From a virus: a stretch of 22,802 bases of DNA. The position numbers and the translations under genes were made by a program. Shown here in pieces: positions 12,909 through 20,738 of the stretch. The stretch is taken from IMG/VR virus record IMGVR_UViG_3300025141_000819, positions 1 to 22,802 of that record; one strand, written 5' to 3'. Numbering within the stretch: position 1 is the first letter of the stretch; every line of letters begins with the position of its first letter. The notes under the pieces are model-generated. The model saw only the letters and a program-made list of their open reading frames with translations, made no database searches and was not told the origin of the DNA.

Positions 12909-12918
12909 AAGAGTATAT

Positions 12919-13302
12919 ATGCCAAAAATAGTAAAAAAAACTGATGAGATAGGAAGAATGGTAAAACAATTATCAGGAATAGGTGTCACTCATGACATGA
13001 TTTGCTCTATTGCTGGTATATCAAAACCCACTTTATATAAATATTATGATGAGGAATGTAAGCTAGGCAAGGCACAATCTACTGTCACAGTGGCGAATAA
13101 CTTATATCGTATGGCAACAGGAGATGGGAAAGAGGCTCTGACAGCATCTATTTTTTGGCTTAAAACACAAGCTGGTTGGAAAGAAACTGATGTTGTGGAG
13201 ATAAACAATGTATCAGATGAAAACGAAAAATTCTCAGAACTTATTAAACAAGTTCGACACACTAGGTTATCACAAAAAGATAGCGACAAATCTACTCATT
13301 GA
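12919..13302 (+). CDS. terS: Terminase small subunit
   Basis: A 127-residue DNA-recognition subunit of the packaging motor. The start at 12919 (MPKIVKKTDEIGRMVKQL) is chosen over an ATG at 12808 that would read through the terminator hairpin. An HTH domain (GVTHDMICSIAGISKPTLYKYYDEE) is followed by the helical oligomerisation core. The phage TerS hallmark 'AL.ASIFWLKTQAGWKETD' lies at about residues 74-93. The C-terminus is charged. It has little Shine-Dalgarno sequence. Its last 95 bases overlap the large-subunit gene in another frame. Confidence 0.85.
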   Translation: MPKIVKKTDEIGRMVKQLSGIGVTHDMICSIAGISKPTLYKYYDEECKLGKAQSTVTVANNLYRMATGDGKEALTASIFWLKTQAGWKETDVVEINNVSDENEKFSELIKQVRHTRLSQKDSDKSTH

Positions 13303-14497
13303 GTGGTATGGCAAGGCGAGAAAGAGCCAATTAGTAGAAGATGATGATAAATATAACATACATCTTTTTTTAGCTGGTCGTGGCTGGGGCAAAACTCTTA
13401 CAGGTGCTTATGACATAGTTCAATATTGTTTAATGAACGACAATGTTATTTGTGGAGTAATTGCACCAACTTATGGTGATTTAAAGAGAGTTGTTTTTTC
13501 AGGCGATTCAGGTTTCATTAATATAATTGATAAAAGATTATTGAGTGAAACAGGATATAATAAATCACAGAATGAAATACACTTTTATAATGGCTCTCGA
13601 ATAGTTGGCTTTCCAGCGATAGAGCCAGACAGATTAAGAGGAGTTCAATTTCATAGAGCATGGTGTGATGAATTAGCAAGTTGGAGATATTCAGAAACTT
13701 TTGATAACTTAATGATGGCATTAAGACTTGGGCAGAATCCTAAATGTATTATTACCACAACACCAAGACCAACGAAAATAATTAAGTCTTTAGCCAAAAG
13801 AGAAGATACGAAACTCATTAAAGGTAGCACTTTTGAAAACATTGATAATCTAGCTGAATCCTCAATCCAAATGTTAAGAGAACGATATGAGGGTACAAGA
13901 ATTGGTAGGCAAGAATTATATGCTGAAATACTAGAAGATATTGAGGGTGCTTTATTTCATTATAAAAATATAGAAGAAAATAGAGTTGTAGATTTTCCAC
14001 CTGATTTAGAAAGAATAGTAGTTGCTATTGACCCAGCTGTCACTAGTAATGAGGAGTCAGATGAAACAGGAATGGTCGTTGCTGGGAGAGATGCCAATAA
14101 TCACTACTATATTTTGCACGATAGTAGTCAAATTTCCTCGCCTGATGTATGGGTTAAAAAAGCCATTTCACTTTATAAACAATATCAATGTGATAGGATA
14201 GTAGCAGAGGTTAATAATGGTGGAGATTTAATTGAGAGATTATTGAGAACACAAGACCAAACAATACCATATACTAGTGTTAGAGCAAGTCGTGGTAAGA
14301 TTGTAAGAGCAGAGCCAATTTCTGCTTTATATGAACAGAATAGAGTACATCATGTGGGAGTGTTTAAAGAATTGGAAGAACAAATGTGTCAGTTTACAGG
14401 AAACCAAGCACAATATCATGATGATAGAGTAGATGCTTTAGTTTGGGCTATAACCTCATTACAGAATAGTGGTCGTGCTGTGTTTAATATTAGTTAG
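13208..14497 (+). CDS. terL: Terminase large subunit
   Basis: A 429-residue ATPase-nuclease that pumps DNA into the prohead. WYGKARKSQ (33-41) is the adenine-binding region, LAGRGWGKT (55-63) the Walker A motif, AWCDELASW (151-159) Walker B with D154 and catalytic E155, and TTTPRPTK the coupling motif. The nuclease acidic residues are in AIDPAV (D275), IVAEVNNGG (E334) and HDDRVDAL (D405, D406, D409). All are intact. The start at 13208 has GTGGAGATAAACA just before it, supporting the long overlap with terS. Length is normal for the GTA/HK97-type family. Confidence 0.93.
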   Translation: MYQMKTKNSQNLLNKFDTLGYHKKIATNLLIEWYGKARKSQLVEDDDKYNIHLFLAGRGWGKTLTGAYDIVQYCLMNDNVICGVIAPTYGDLKRVVFSGDSGFINIIDKRLLSETGYNKSQNEIHFYNGSRIVGFPAIEPDRLRGVQFHRAWCDELASWRYSETFDNLMMALRLGQNPKCIITTTPRPTKIIKSLAKREDTKLIKGSTFENIDNLAESSIQMLRERYEGTRIGRQELYAEILEDIEGALFHYKNIEENRVVDFPPDLERIVVAIDPAVTSNEESDETGMVVAGRDANNHYYILHDSSQISSPDVWVKKAISLYKQYQCDRIVAEVNNGGDLIERLLRTQDQTIPYTSVRASRGKIVRAEPISALYEQNRVHHVGVFKELEEQMCQFTGNQAQYHDDRVDALVWAITSLQNSGRAVFNIS

Positions 14498-14505
14498 AGG
14501 ATATC

Positions 14506-15828
14506 ATGGGTATATTAGATAAATTTTTTAAAAAACCAATAGAAAAAAAAGAATCGCCAACAGTTATGATAAATAGACTAGAGGCATATATGGGCAAATC
14601 TAATATGAAGTATAAAGATTTTGCCAAAGAGGGTTATCAAGACAACGCAATAGTTCATAGATGTGTAAAACTTATTTCTGATAGTGCGAGTGCTGTCAAG
14701 TTAAAAGTCTTTGATGGCGATATAGAATTAGAAAACCATGAGTTGTTATCTTTATTAGAAAGACCCAATCCATTACAAAGTGGTGGGGAGTATTTTCAAT
14801 CTTTATATGCTTACTTAATGATTTCAGGTAATTCTTATCTTTTAAGAGATACTGAAACCGAAAAACCGCCAAGAGAATTATATTTATTAAGACCAGACAG
14901 AATTAAAATAAAATCAAGTTCTTCTATGATTCCTGATTATTATTGTTATGTTGTAGATGGTCAAACTATCAATGAATATCCAGTAGACCAATACACAGGT
15001 CAATCTCAATTAAAACAAATTAAGCTATGGAATCCTTTAGATGATTTCTATGGTTGTAGTCCAATATTGGCCAGTGCTTATAATATTGACCAACACAATC
15101 TTGCTGGTTTACATAATGTGGCTTTATTGAAGAATGGCTGTACACCAAGTGGTATGCTGAAGTTTGAGCCAAAAGATGAAACAGGAATGTCAGCTACTTT
15201 AACAGATGACCAACGAGCAAGATTATTAGAAGATTTAGAACAAAGATTTCAAGGTAGCAATAATTCAGGTCGCCCAATGTTATTAGAGGGAAATTTTGAT
15301 TATACCCAATTAGGATTAAACCCAAAAGATATGGATTTCTTAGAACTCTTAAACTTATCAGCAAGGGAGATTGCTTTATGTTTTGGAGTTCCAGCACAAT
15401 TAATTGGAATCCCAGAGGCAAATACATACAGTAATATGGAAACAGCAAAATTAGCATTATACGAGGAAACTATAATCCCATTATTAACGAGAGTAGAATC
15501 TGACTTAAATGAGTTCTTATCGCCTCTATATGAGGGTGATATTCAGATTAAGTATGACTTAACTAGTATTCCAGCGATGGCTGAAAAGACAAAACAAATT
15601 TATGCTAATGTGACACAAGCAGTACAAACAGGAATCATGACTCGTAATGAGGCAAGAGAAAAACTCGGATTAGATGAAATAGAGGGTGGTGATGAGTTAT
15701 ATATCCCAAGTAATTTATTTCCGATTGGCGAAGTAGATGCCTCTAGTGTTGAAGATAACGATATGCCTGTTGATGCAGAGGGCAACGAAAAAGATATGAA
15801 ACTCGCTTATGGCGAAAAAGAAAAGTAA
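14506..15828 (+). CDS. HK97-family portal protein
   Basis: A 440-residue portal subunit. It has the family pattern: a lysine-rich N-terminus, NAIVHRCVKLISDSASA, LLSLLERPNPLQSGGEYFQSL, ISGNSYLLRD, LYLLRPDRI, then GMSATLTDDQRARLLEDLEQRF and LLNLSAREIALCFGVPAQLIG. The C-terminal crown is flexible and acidic. It forms the dodecameric ring at the capsid vertex through which TerL packages DNA. It follows terL by eight bases and ends inside the HNH gene. Confidence 0.92.
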   Translation: MGILDKFFKKPIEKKESPTVMINRLEAYMGKSNMKYKDFAKEGYQDNAIVHRCVKLISDSASAVKLKVFDGDIELENHELLSLLERPNPLQSGGEYFQSLYAYLMISGNSYLLRDTETEKPPRELYLLRPDRIKIKSSSSMIPDYYCYVVDGQTINEYPVDQYTGQSQLKQIKLWNPLDDFYGCSPILASAYNIDQHNLAGLHNVALLKNGCTPSGMLKFEPKDETGMSATLTDDQRARLLEDLEQRFQGSNNSGRPMLLEGNFDYTQLGLNPKDMDFLELLNLSAREIALCFGVPAQLIGIPEANTYSNMETAKLALYEETIIPLLTRVESDLNEFLSPLYEGDIQIKYDLTSIPAMAEKTKQIYANVTQAVQTGIMTRNEAREKLGLDEIEGGDELYIPSNLFPIGEVDASSVEDNDMPVDAEGNEKDMKLAYGEKEK

Positions 15829-16099
15829 AACTTTAGCAGAGAAAAAACACATGCAAAAAGTTGCTGAATTAGGTTGCATAGCCTGTCGAAAGCTAGGTCA
15901 TTTTGGCACACCAGCAGAATTACATCATATTCAAAGTGGTATGCTCGGTAAAAAGACAGATAATTTTTCAGTAATTCCTCTTTGCCCATATCACCACAGA
16001 ACATCTAATTATTCCTATCACCAAAACCCAATGTGGTTTACTAAAGTATTCGGAACACAGACAGAACTATTACAGGAAACATTAGAATGGCTAAAATAA
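15809..16099 (+). CDS. HNH-type nuclease, Ref/DUF968-like
   Basis: A 96-residue zinc-binding nuclease. C23/C26 (CIACRK), HH at 39-40 (ELHHIQSGM), C59 with H62-H63 (PLCPYHHR), H71 and a C-terminal FGTQTELL match the Ref/DUF968 pattern, in which an HNH core sits on a treble-clef zinc site. Small HNH nucleases beside terminase and portal genes are often needed for genome packaging in HK97-like phages. It overlaps the end of the portal gene by 20 bases and the start of the MuF gene by 13, without a clear ribosome site, so translation is probably coupled. Confidence 0.8.
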   Translation: MAKKKSKTLAEKKHMQKVAELGCIACRKLGHFGTPAELHHIQSGMLGKKTDNFSVIPLCPYHHRTSNYSYHQNPMWFTKVFGTQTELLQETLEWLK

Positions 16100-16866
16100 G
16101 AGTAAGTCGTAGAAAAGTATATCGTGAGGCATTAAGAACTTACATTAGAATGGCTAGGAGTTTAATAACCAAGCTAGATAAATTCTCTAACAAATATCGT
16201 AGATATGCTTTCAAAGAATATGCAGAACTAGGAGAAATCTCTAATGAGTATTATGATAGTTATTGGCAAGACTTATATAAACTTATGGAAAAAAACGCTA
16301 GAACGATAATTGAAGAATCCTCTAGGTTTATTAAAACATCAAGAGTGTTAAAGAAAGCGGAAGATGAGGTGGCAGAAGTCACTTATGATTATATCACTCA
16401 AAACACAGCACAGAATGTGACTTATATTACTGAAACTACTAGAAAGCATATTCAATCAGCGATTGCTTATTCTGTGAGTGAGGGTTTTGGTCAGAATGAC
16501 ACAGCCGAACAGATTGCTAAATCAACAGCTTTTTCATCAGCAAGAAGTAAGTTAATTGCTAGAACAGAAACTCATCAAGCATATAATTATGGAAACAATA
16601 AGATTGCTAGAAGATTAGCGTTGAAGAAACCCAAGAAAGAATGGTTAAGTGCTTTAGATACTAGAACAAGGTCATGGCATATTGATATGAATGGCACAAG
16701 TATTTTTATTGAAGAATATTTTGAATTGTATGCACCGAGTAAGACTATGCCCAGCCCACAGCTTATGCAATATACAGGCGACTCAAATGGTGGTGCTAGT
16801 AATGTTTGTAATTGTCGTTGCTTTACTATGTACTATGATGCAGAAGATATAATAATTGATAAGTAA
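16087..16866 (+). CDS. MuF-type head morphogenesis protein
   Basis: A 259-residue minor head protein. The N-terminal half is helical. The C-terminal Mu F domain shows LIARTETHQAYNYGN, KKEWLSALDTRTRSWHIDMNG, QLMQYTGDSNGGASNVCNCRCF, the usual 'ARTE..., D-TR--H--mnG, PGD-..GA...NCRC' order. Such proteins enter the prohead near the portal. The gene ends the first part of the structural block and is followed by a bidirectional terminator. Confidence 0.88.
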   Translation: MAKIRVSRRKVYREALRTYIRMARSLITKLDKFSNKYRRYAFKEYAELGEISNEYYDSYWQDLYKLMEKNARTIIEESSRFIKTSRVLKKAEDEVAEVTYDYITQNTAQNVTYITETTRKHIQSAIAYSVSEGFGQNDTAEQIAKSTAFSSARSKLIARTETHQAYNYGNNKIARRLALKKPKKEWLSALDTRTRSWHIDMNGTSIFIEEYFELYAPSKTMPSPQLMQYTGDSNGGASNVCNCRCFTMYYDAEDIIIDK

Positions 16867-16883
16867 TATATATTAGTATTATA

Positions 16884-16941
16884 AGTCAATTTGACTACAC
16901 AAAAAAAAGAGCCATATTGCTATGACTCTCTCTTTCTTTTT
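16884..16941. terminator. Bidirectional terminator between MuF and the moron genes
   Basis: AGAGCCATA (16908-16916) pairs with TATGACTCT (16921-16929) with one mismatch around TTGC. Eight A residues lie to the left (poly-U when read leftward) and a T-rich run to the right. A small palindrome, AGTCAA-T-TTGACT, lies at 16884-16896. It would stop the rightward head transcript and the leftward moron transcript. Confidence 0.7.
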
Positions 16942-16946
16942 GTTGT

Positions 16947-17639
16947 TTAGTCTAGTCTTGAACTAGATGTTGCTTTAATACCAGCTTTTGACAAAACTTG
17001 TGCATAAGCACTAGCACCAGCCTCATGTATCATTATACATTGTCCATTGTAATCGGCTGGTTTCCATATAGAGTAAGACTTCTCATAATGACTCCAACTG
17101 TACCCAAGTTTTTCAAGTTGTTTACCTAGTTTAGAGTTTTGTCTTACACCATGAACATTTACCCATGCAAATCCACAAGCAAGTTCAGGCTCTCCATGTT
17201 CCTCTAATGCTTTTTCAACAGCTTTTTTAGAAACTCTTAAAGCCCAATCGTGTGTTTCCTTAAAATTAATATGTGAATATTGTTCTTTAAGGTTTTTACG
17301 ATACTCACTTCTTTTTTTAGAATTTTCCTGAACAGATACTTTACTATCTATTCTATCCAAAACAAATTTAAGAACAGCATCTACTAATAGTAAATGGTTT
17401 TGAACATCAACTTCTTCTCTTACATAAAATTCCTTTAAAGGTTTATATCCTTTCATTGGCATTATATAAAGAGCATATTTAGGTTGTTCGCCATATATTT
17501 TTATTGGATTTACACTTCTAAATAAAAGAACATTTGCTTGGTTTAACTGTTCTGCTGTTGTTTTACCAAAGCTGTCAAGTTGTTTCCAATCATAATGTTT
17601 GTTTTCTCTTATCATTTTATACTTTTCTAATTTTCTCAT
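16947..17639 (-). CDS. Moron-type conserved hypothetical protein
   Basis: A 230-residue protein on the opposite strand to all surrounding structural genes. The C-terminal 80 residues form a compact domain: CGFAWVNVHGVRQNSKLGKQ, then KLGYSWSHYEKSYSIWKPADYNGQ, then EAGASAYAQVLSKAGIKATSSSRLD. The pattern 'FAWV.....SK.....K.G.......W....YNGQ....EAGA.A.A..L...GI.A...SR.D' recurs in many phage proteins of unknown function, as far as I recognise it. The N-terminal part is basic and helical. Its leader shares 19 bases exactly with the orphan gene at 11977-12417. Likely a host-interaction or accessory gene expressed independently of the head operon. Confidence 0.7.
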   Translation of the reverse strand: MRKLEKYKMIRENKHYDWKQLDSFGKTTAEQLNQANVLLFRSVNPIKIYGEQPKYALYIMPMKGYKPLKEFYVREEVDVQNHLLLVDAVLKFVLDRIDSKVSVQENSKKRSEYRKNLKEQYSHINFKETHDWALRVSKKAVEKALEEHGEPELACGFAWVNVHGVRQNSKLGKQLEKLGYSWSHYEKSYSIWKPADYNGQCIMIHEAGASAYAQVLSKAGIKATSSSRLD

Positions 17640-17672
17640 ATTTTTATCCTCGTTTGTTGTTAATTGTTAATT

Positions 17673-17697
17673 TGGGTGGTTAAGGTGACACCCACAC
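17673..17697. repeat. 25-bp repeat, copy 2 (hairpin-forming)
   Basis: TGGGTGGTTAAGGTGACACC followed by CACAC. It is the second copy of the element at 11945-11969, differing at three loop positions. It lies directly behind the 70-aa gene at 17704-17916, just as copy 1 lies behind the orphan gene. Confidence 0.75.
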
Positions 17698-17703
17698 CAT
17701 TTG

Positions 17704-17916
17704 TTATAAAGTTCTAGCAAATTTTTCTAAGACTTCTTGTCTGCTAACACCTGTAAGATGATATTGAACTCGCCCTGAAAATTGACAAGTGCTTAACCAT
17801 TTACAAGTTGGTTTATAACCTATGTCATTCATTGTTATTAACCAAATCTCTTTGATAGTGTCAAATGCTACAATGCCTTTACCTAAAGATTTAATGTTTG
17901 TATATCTGTTTTCCAT
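17704..17916 (-). CDS. Moron-type small hypothetical protein, 70 aa
   Basis: A 70-residue protein starting MENRYTNIKSLGKGIVAFDT. It reads as a small alpha/beta domain (IKEIWLITMNDIGYKPTC, VQYHLTGVSRQEVLEKFA), with no family recognised. It is the first gene behind its own leftward promoter, with an AAACGAGGAAAAT leader, and carries the 25-bp repeat at its 3' end. Confidence 0.65.
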   Translation of the reverse strand: MENRYTNIKSLGKGIVAFDTIKEIWLITMNDIGYKPTCKWLSTCQFSGRVQYHLTGVSRQEVLEKFARTL

Positions 17917-17949
17917 ATTTTCCTCGTTTATTAATTTATTCTATATATT

Positions 17950-17981
17950 CATTATATTATACTAATAGTATAAAGTAAAGG
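17950..17981 (-). promoter_or_regulatory. Leftward promoter of the moron pair
   Basis: Read leftward: CCTTTACTTTATACTATTAG then TATAATATAATG. The spacing from CTTTA to the first TATAAT is 14 nt, shorter than at other sites. The core TATACTATTAGTATA is a near-perfect palindrome. Confidence 0.5.
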
Positions 17982-17997
17982 ATATTTACACTTTATT

Positions 17998-18027
17998 TTG
18001 ACATATTTTATATATTGTGGTTAAAAT
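17998..18027 (+). promoter_or_regulatory. Rightward sigma70-type promoter for protease and capsid genes
   Basis: TTGACA (17998-18003), 18 nt, TAAAAT (18022-18027), 34 bases before the protease ATG. It is the only consensus TTGACA promoter seen and restarts rightward transcription after the terminator at 16908-16929. Confidence 0.6.
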
Positions 18028-18060
18028 AGTCGTATATTTACTTGAAATTAAGGTGTTTTC

Positions 18061-18741
18061 ATGAGTAATGACCAATTAGCAGAAGATTTAACGATATTAG
18101 AAGATTCTAATACTGATATTCCTTGTGAATTTAAACAGTTAGATTCAGAGGGAGATGGGGCGTTTGAGGGTTATGCCTCTATATTTAATAACAAAGATTT
18201 AGGAAATGATGTTATTCGCAAAGGTGCTTTTGAGAACACGCTGAAAGGTAAAAAACCAAAACAAATCAAATTATTATATCAACACAAAACAGATGAGCCG
18301 ATTGGAGTTATAGATTCCTTATTAGAAGATAATAAAGGATTATATCTCAAAGGAAGATTGGCTATGGGTACGCAGAAAGGGAAAGAAGTTTTTGAATTAA
18401 TGAAAATGGGTGCTTTAGATTCTATGTCAATAGGATATAGATTAACACCTGAAGATTATAAGTATGACCCTAAAGAAAGAAGAAGAGTCATCAAATCAGT
18501 AGATTTAATGGAAATATCATTGGTCACTTTTCCAATGAATCCAAAAGCAAAGATAACGAAAGTGAAACTTGCTGAAATGAACACAAGAGAAATAGAACAC
18601 TACTTACGAGATGTTGGTATGCCTGTTAATCTTGCTAAAGAGAGTGCGAACATACTGTTTAAATCTTTTAATTTAAAAGAAAGAGAACTGCGAGATGTAG
18701 TTGATAGTCTAAAGCATTTAATAAACACAATCAAAACATAA
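18061..18741 (+). CDS. HK97-type prohead protease
   Basis: A 226-residue serine protease that matures the prohead. GYASIFNNKDLGNDVIRKGAF is the family's N-terminal signature, YQHK carries the catalytic His (H75), and GALDSMSIGYR carries the nucleophile Ser (S123 in the usual 'S.GY' position). EISLVTFPMNP closes the core. The C-terminal 60 residues are helical and probably an assembly tail. It would cut the capsid delta domain and itself. A short leader with weak AAGG precedes the ATG. Confidence 0.9.
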   Translation: MSNDQLAEDLTILEDSNTDIPCEFKQLDSEGDGAFEGYASIFNNKDLGNDVIRKGAFENTLKGKKPKQIKLLYQHKTDEPIGVIDSLLEDNKGLYLKGRLAMGTQKGKEVFELMKMGALDSMSIGYRLTPEDYKYDPKERRRVIKSVDLMEISLVTFPMNPKAKITKVKLAEMNTREIEHYLRDVGMPVNLAKESANILFKSFNLKERELRDVVDSLKHLINTIKT

Positions 18742-18750
18742 GAGGTATTT

Positions 18751-19965
18751 ATGTCTGAAGAAGTAAAAGATGTCATTGACAATCTTGGAAAATCTTTTGA
18801 AGAATTCAAAGGAGAAAACCAAAAGAATATTGATGAAATCAAAAAAAATGGGGTTGCTGACCCTATTCTTCAAGAAAAAGTTGATAAGTTAGCTGAAGAT
18901 GTTGCTACGAAAGTAGAATTAAAACAAGAGTCAGAACTTAAAGACAAAGCACTTGAAGATGCAAAAGAAAGACTAGATGCTATTGAAACCAAACTTGCTA
19001 GACCAGAAACAGGACTAGACACAAAACAAGTAGATGTTCAAATGAAAGCATTTAGCAAATGGTTAAGAAAGGGAGATTTAGACCCTGAAGAAACCAAAGC
19101 ATTGTATGAGAGTGATGACACATTAGGTGGTTATTACTGTCCAACAGAATATGTTGCAGAACTTATTAAGTCTGTTACAGAGTTCTCGCCAATGCGTTCT
19201 ATCGTTAGAGTTAGAAGTACAGATAAAAGAGGTATTGAAGTTCCAAAAAGAACAGGACAATTCTCGGCTAGTTGGGTTGCTGAAACAGGCACTCGTAGTG
19301 AAACAACAGGGTACACAACAGGATTAATGAGTATTGATGCTCACGAATGTTATGCACTTGTTGATATGTCACAAGCTATGCTAGAAGATTCTGCTTTCAA
19401 TATGGAATCTGAAATGGCTACTGAGTTTGCAGAACAATTTGCTGTCGCAGAGGGAACTGCTATTATATCAGGTAATGGTGTTGGTAAACCTTTAGGACTT
19501 ACTGATTCTACTGCTGGTGTTTCTAGCACAAATTCAGGTCATGCAACTACACTTCAAGCAGATGGTCTTTATGATTTAATTTATGCAATTAAATCTGACT
19601 ATTTGAGAAATGCAAAGTTTGCTATGAATAGAAGTACATTTGCCAAAATTCTTCAATTAGAAGATACTGCTGGTCAAAAAGTATTTCATGTTGGACTCAA
19701 TTTAGTAAGTGGTGCTCCAAGTACAATCGCTGGTTATGGATATATCCTAGCCAAAGATTTTGCTGATGTGGGTGCTGGAACAAAACCTATTGCTTTCGGA
19801 GATTTCTCTCGTGCATATACTCTAGTTGATAGAGTTAATATGTCAATTATGCGTGACCAATTCACCCAAGCAACATCAGGTAATGTGCGTTATATCGCTA
19901 GGCGTAGAGTTGGTGGTACAGTTGTTCTTGCAGAGGCAATACAACTACAAAATATATCTGCATAA
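18751..19965 (+). CDS. HK97-family major capsid protein
   Basis: A 404-residue capsid protein. Residues about 1-95 form a charged coiled-coil delta (scaffold) domain. The mature shell begins around residues 95-130; the exact protease site cannot be fixed by eye. The family markers are DTLGGYYCPTEYVAELIKSV, FSASWVAETGTRS, AMLEDSAFNMESEMATEFAEQ and GTAIISGNGVGKPLG. The E-loop, P-domain and A-domain order is as in HK97 gp5. It is preceded by the AGAGGT site and coupled closely to the protease. Confidence 0.92.
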   Translation: MSEEVKDVIDNLGKSFEEFKGENQKNIDEIKKNGVADPILQEKVDKLAEDVATKVELKQESELKDKALEDAKERLDAIETKLARPETGLDTKQVDVQMKAFSKWLRKGDLDPEETKALYESDDTLGGYYCPTEYVAELIKSVTEFSPMRSIVRVRSTDKRGIEVPKRTGQFSASWVAETGTRSETTGYTTGLMSIDAHECYALVDMSQAMLEDSAFNMESEMATEFAEQFAVAEGTAIISGNGVGKPLGLTDSTAGVSSTNSGHATTLQADGLYDLIYAIKSDYLRNAKFAMNRSTFAKILQLEDTAGQKVFHVGLNLVSGAPSTIAGYGYILAKDFADVGAGTKPIAFGDFSRAYTLVDRVNMSIMRDQFTQATSGNVRYIARRRVGGTVVLAEAIQLQNISA

Positions 19966-19982
19966 GATAGGAGATATTTATT

Positions 19983-20417
19983 ATGGCTAGAGATATAGCA
20001 AATAATACTAAATCTGTGACTTGTCAAGACGCTAAAGTCTTTACAGCAGATACAGATGGCACAACAGTAGATACACAAGGTTTTCAATCTTGTATGTTTA
20101 TTGTAAATAGTGGTATCGAGGGAGATACATTATCAGGGTCGGTGAAGTTTGATTTCATTCTTCAAGAGTCTAGTGATGATTCTTCTTGGTCTGCTGTGAC
20201 TTCAAGTACAAGTGTCACAGAGGGAAGTGTTGATTCATCAGGTATATTCCTAACTTTAGATGCGAATGGAGAAACTCCACAAACATCTCAAATAGGATAT
20301 ATTGGTGGAAGTAGATACGCTAGAGTGAAAATTGATGCAACAGGAACTCACAGTAATGGAACGCCAATAAGTGTTCAAGCTGTTTTGGGTAATCCTATGG
20401 ATTCAACAGACGCTTAA
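19983..20417 (+). CDS. Probable capsid decoration protein
   Basis: A 144-residue Ser/Thr-rich all-beta protein directly after the capsid gene (TTVDTQGFQSCMFIVNSG, FDFILQESSDDSSWSAV, RYARVKIDATGTH). The 'S.D.SSW..V' and 'RYARV.I' segments resemble small phage beta-sandwich proteins encoded next to capsid genes. Position and fold suggest a head decoration or stabilising protein. The start has AGGAGATATTT before it. Confidence 0.6.
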   Translation: MARDIANNTKSVTCQDAKVFTADTDGTTVDTQGFQSCMFIVNSGIEGDTLSGSVKFDFILQESSDDSSWSAVTSSTSVTEGSVDSSGIFLTLDANGETPQTSQIGYIGGSRYARVKIDATGTHSNGTPISVQAVLGNPMDSTDA

Positions 20418-20450
20418 TAAAATAAACTGTCGCTTATGCGACTAGAATGT

Positions 20451-20481
20451 GGGAGTGCCTCATTATCATTGTTTCACTCCC
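20451..20481 (+). other. Hairpin between decoration gene and Lys-rich gene
   Basis: GGGAGTG (20451-20457) and CACTCCC (20475-20481) are perfectly complementary with a 17-nt loop. A smaller TCGC-TTAT-GCGA hairpin lies just before, near 20430-20441. No poly-T follows. It could set a transcript processing point after the abundant capsid messages. Confidence 0.55.
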
Positions 20482-20504
20482 CATTCGCTAACAAAGGAGA
20501 TATT

Positions 20505-20732
20505 ATGCAAATTAAAATGACACAAAATGCTTTTGGTATGGCAAATGCAAATGGTAATGAGTCTAAAGAATATAAAGAGGGCGAAATTGTCAAATGTGAT
20601 GCAGAATGGCAAAAGAATTTAGCAACAGTATTTGTTGAAAATGGCTTTGCTATGGAAATTAAAGTTTCCGAGCCAACCGAAAAGAAAGCAAGTAAAAAAG
20701 TGGCTAAAAAGAAAGCAACCAAAAAGAAATGA
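20505..20732 (+). CDS. Small Lys-rich-tailed protein after the capsid genes
   Basis: A 75-residue protein. The start at 20505 (MQIKMTQNAFGMANANG) is chosen because AAAGGAGATATT precedes it, whereas the longer frame from 20436 runs through the hairpin. The middle (YKEGEIVKCDAEWQKNLATVFVENGFA) matches a pattern common in small proteins encoded just after phage capsid genes. The end is a run of Lys/Ala repeats (KKVAKKKATKKK). It may bind DNA or the capsid interior. Function is unknown. Confidence 0.65.
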   Translation: MQIKMTQNAFGMANANGNESKEYKEGEIVKCDAEWQKNLATVFVENGFAMEIKVSEPTEKKASKKVAKKKATKKK

Positions 20733-20738
20733 TAAAAT

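Noticed and set aside
12808-12918. 37-residue N-terminal extension of terS from an ATG at 12808
   Set aside because: It would translate through the intrinsic terminator and its T-tract and adds residues unlike TerS proteins.
15194-16004. Leftward frames inside the portal and HNH genes
   Set aside because: They are antisense shadows, hydrophobic only because they mirror AT-rich coding sequence.
16861-16900. Leftward promoter (TTGACT and TATAAT-like strings) after the MuF gene
   Set aside because: It would transcribe antisense into the MuF gene from beyond the terminator, and the spacing is wrong.
20436-20504. 23-residue extension of the Lys-rich protein
   Set aside because: It runs through a hairpin and has no ribosome site. 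The ATG at 20505 has AAAGGAG.
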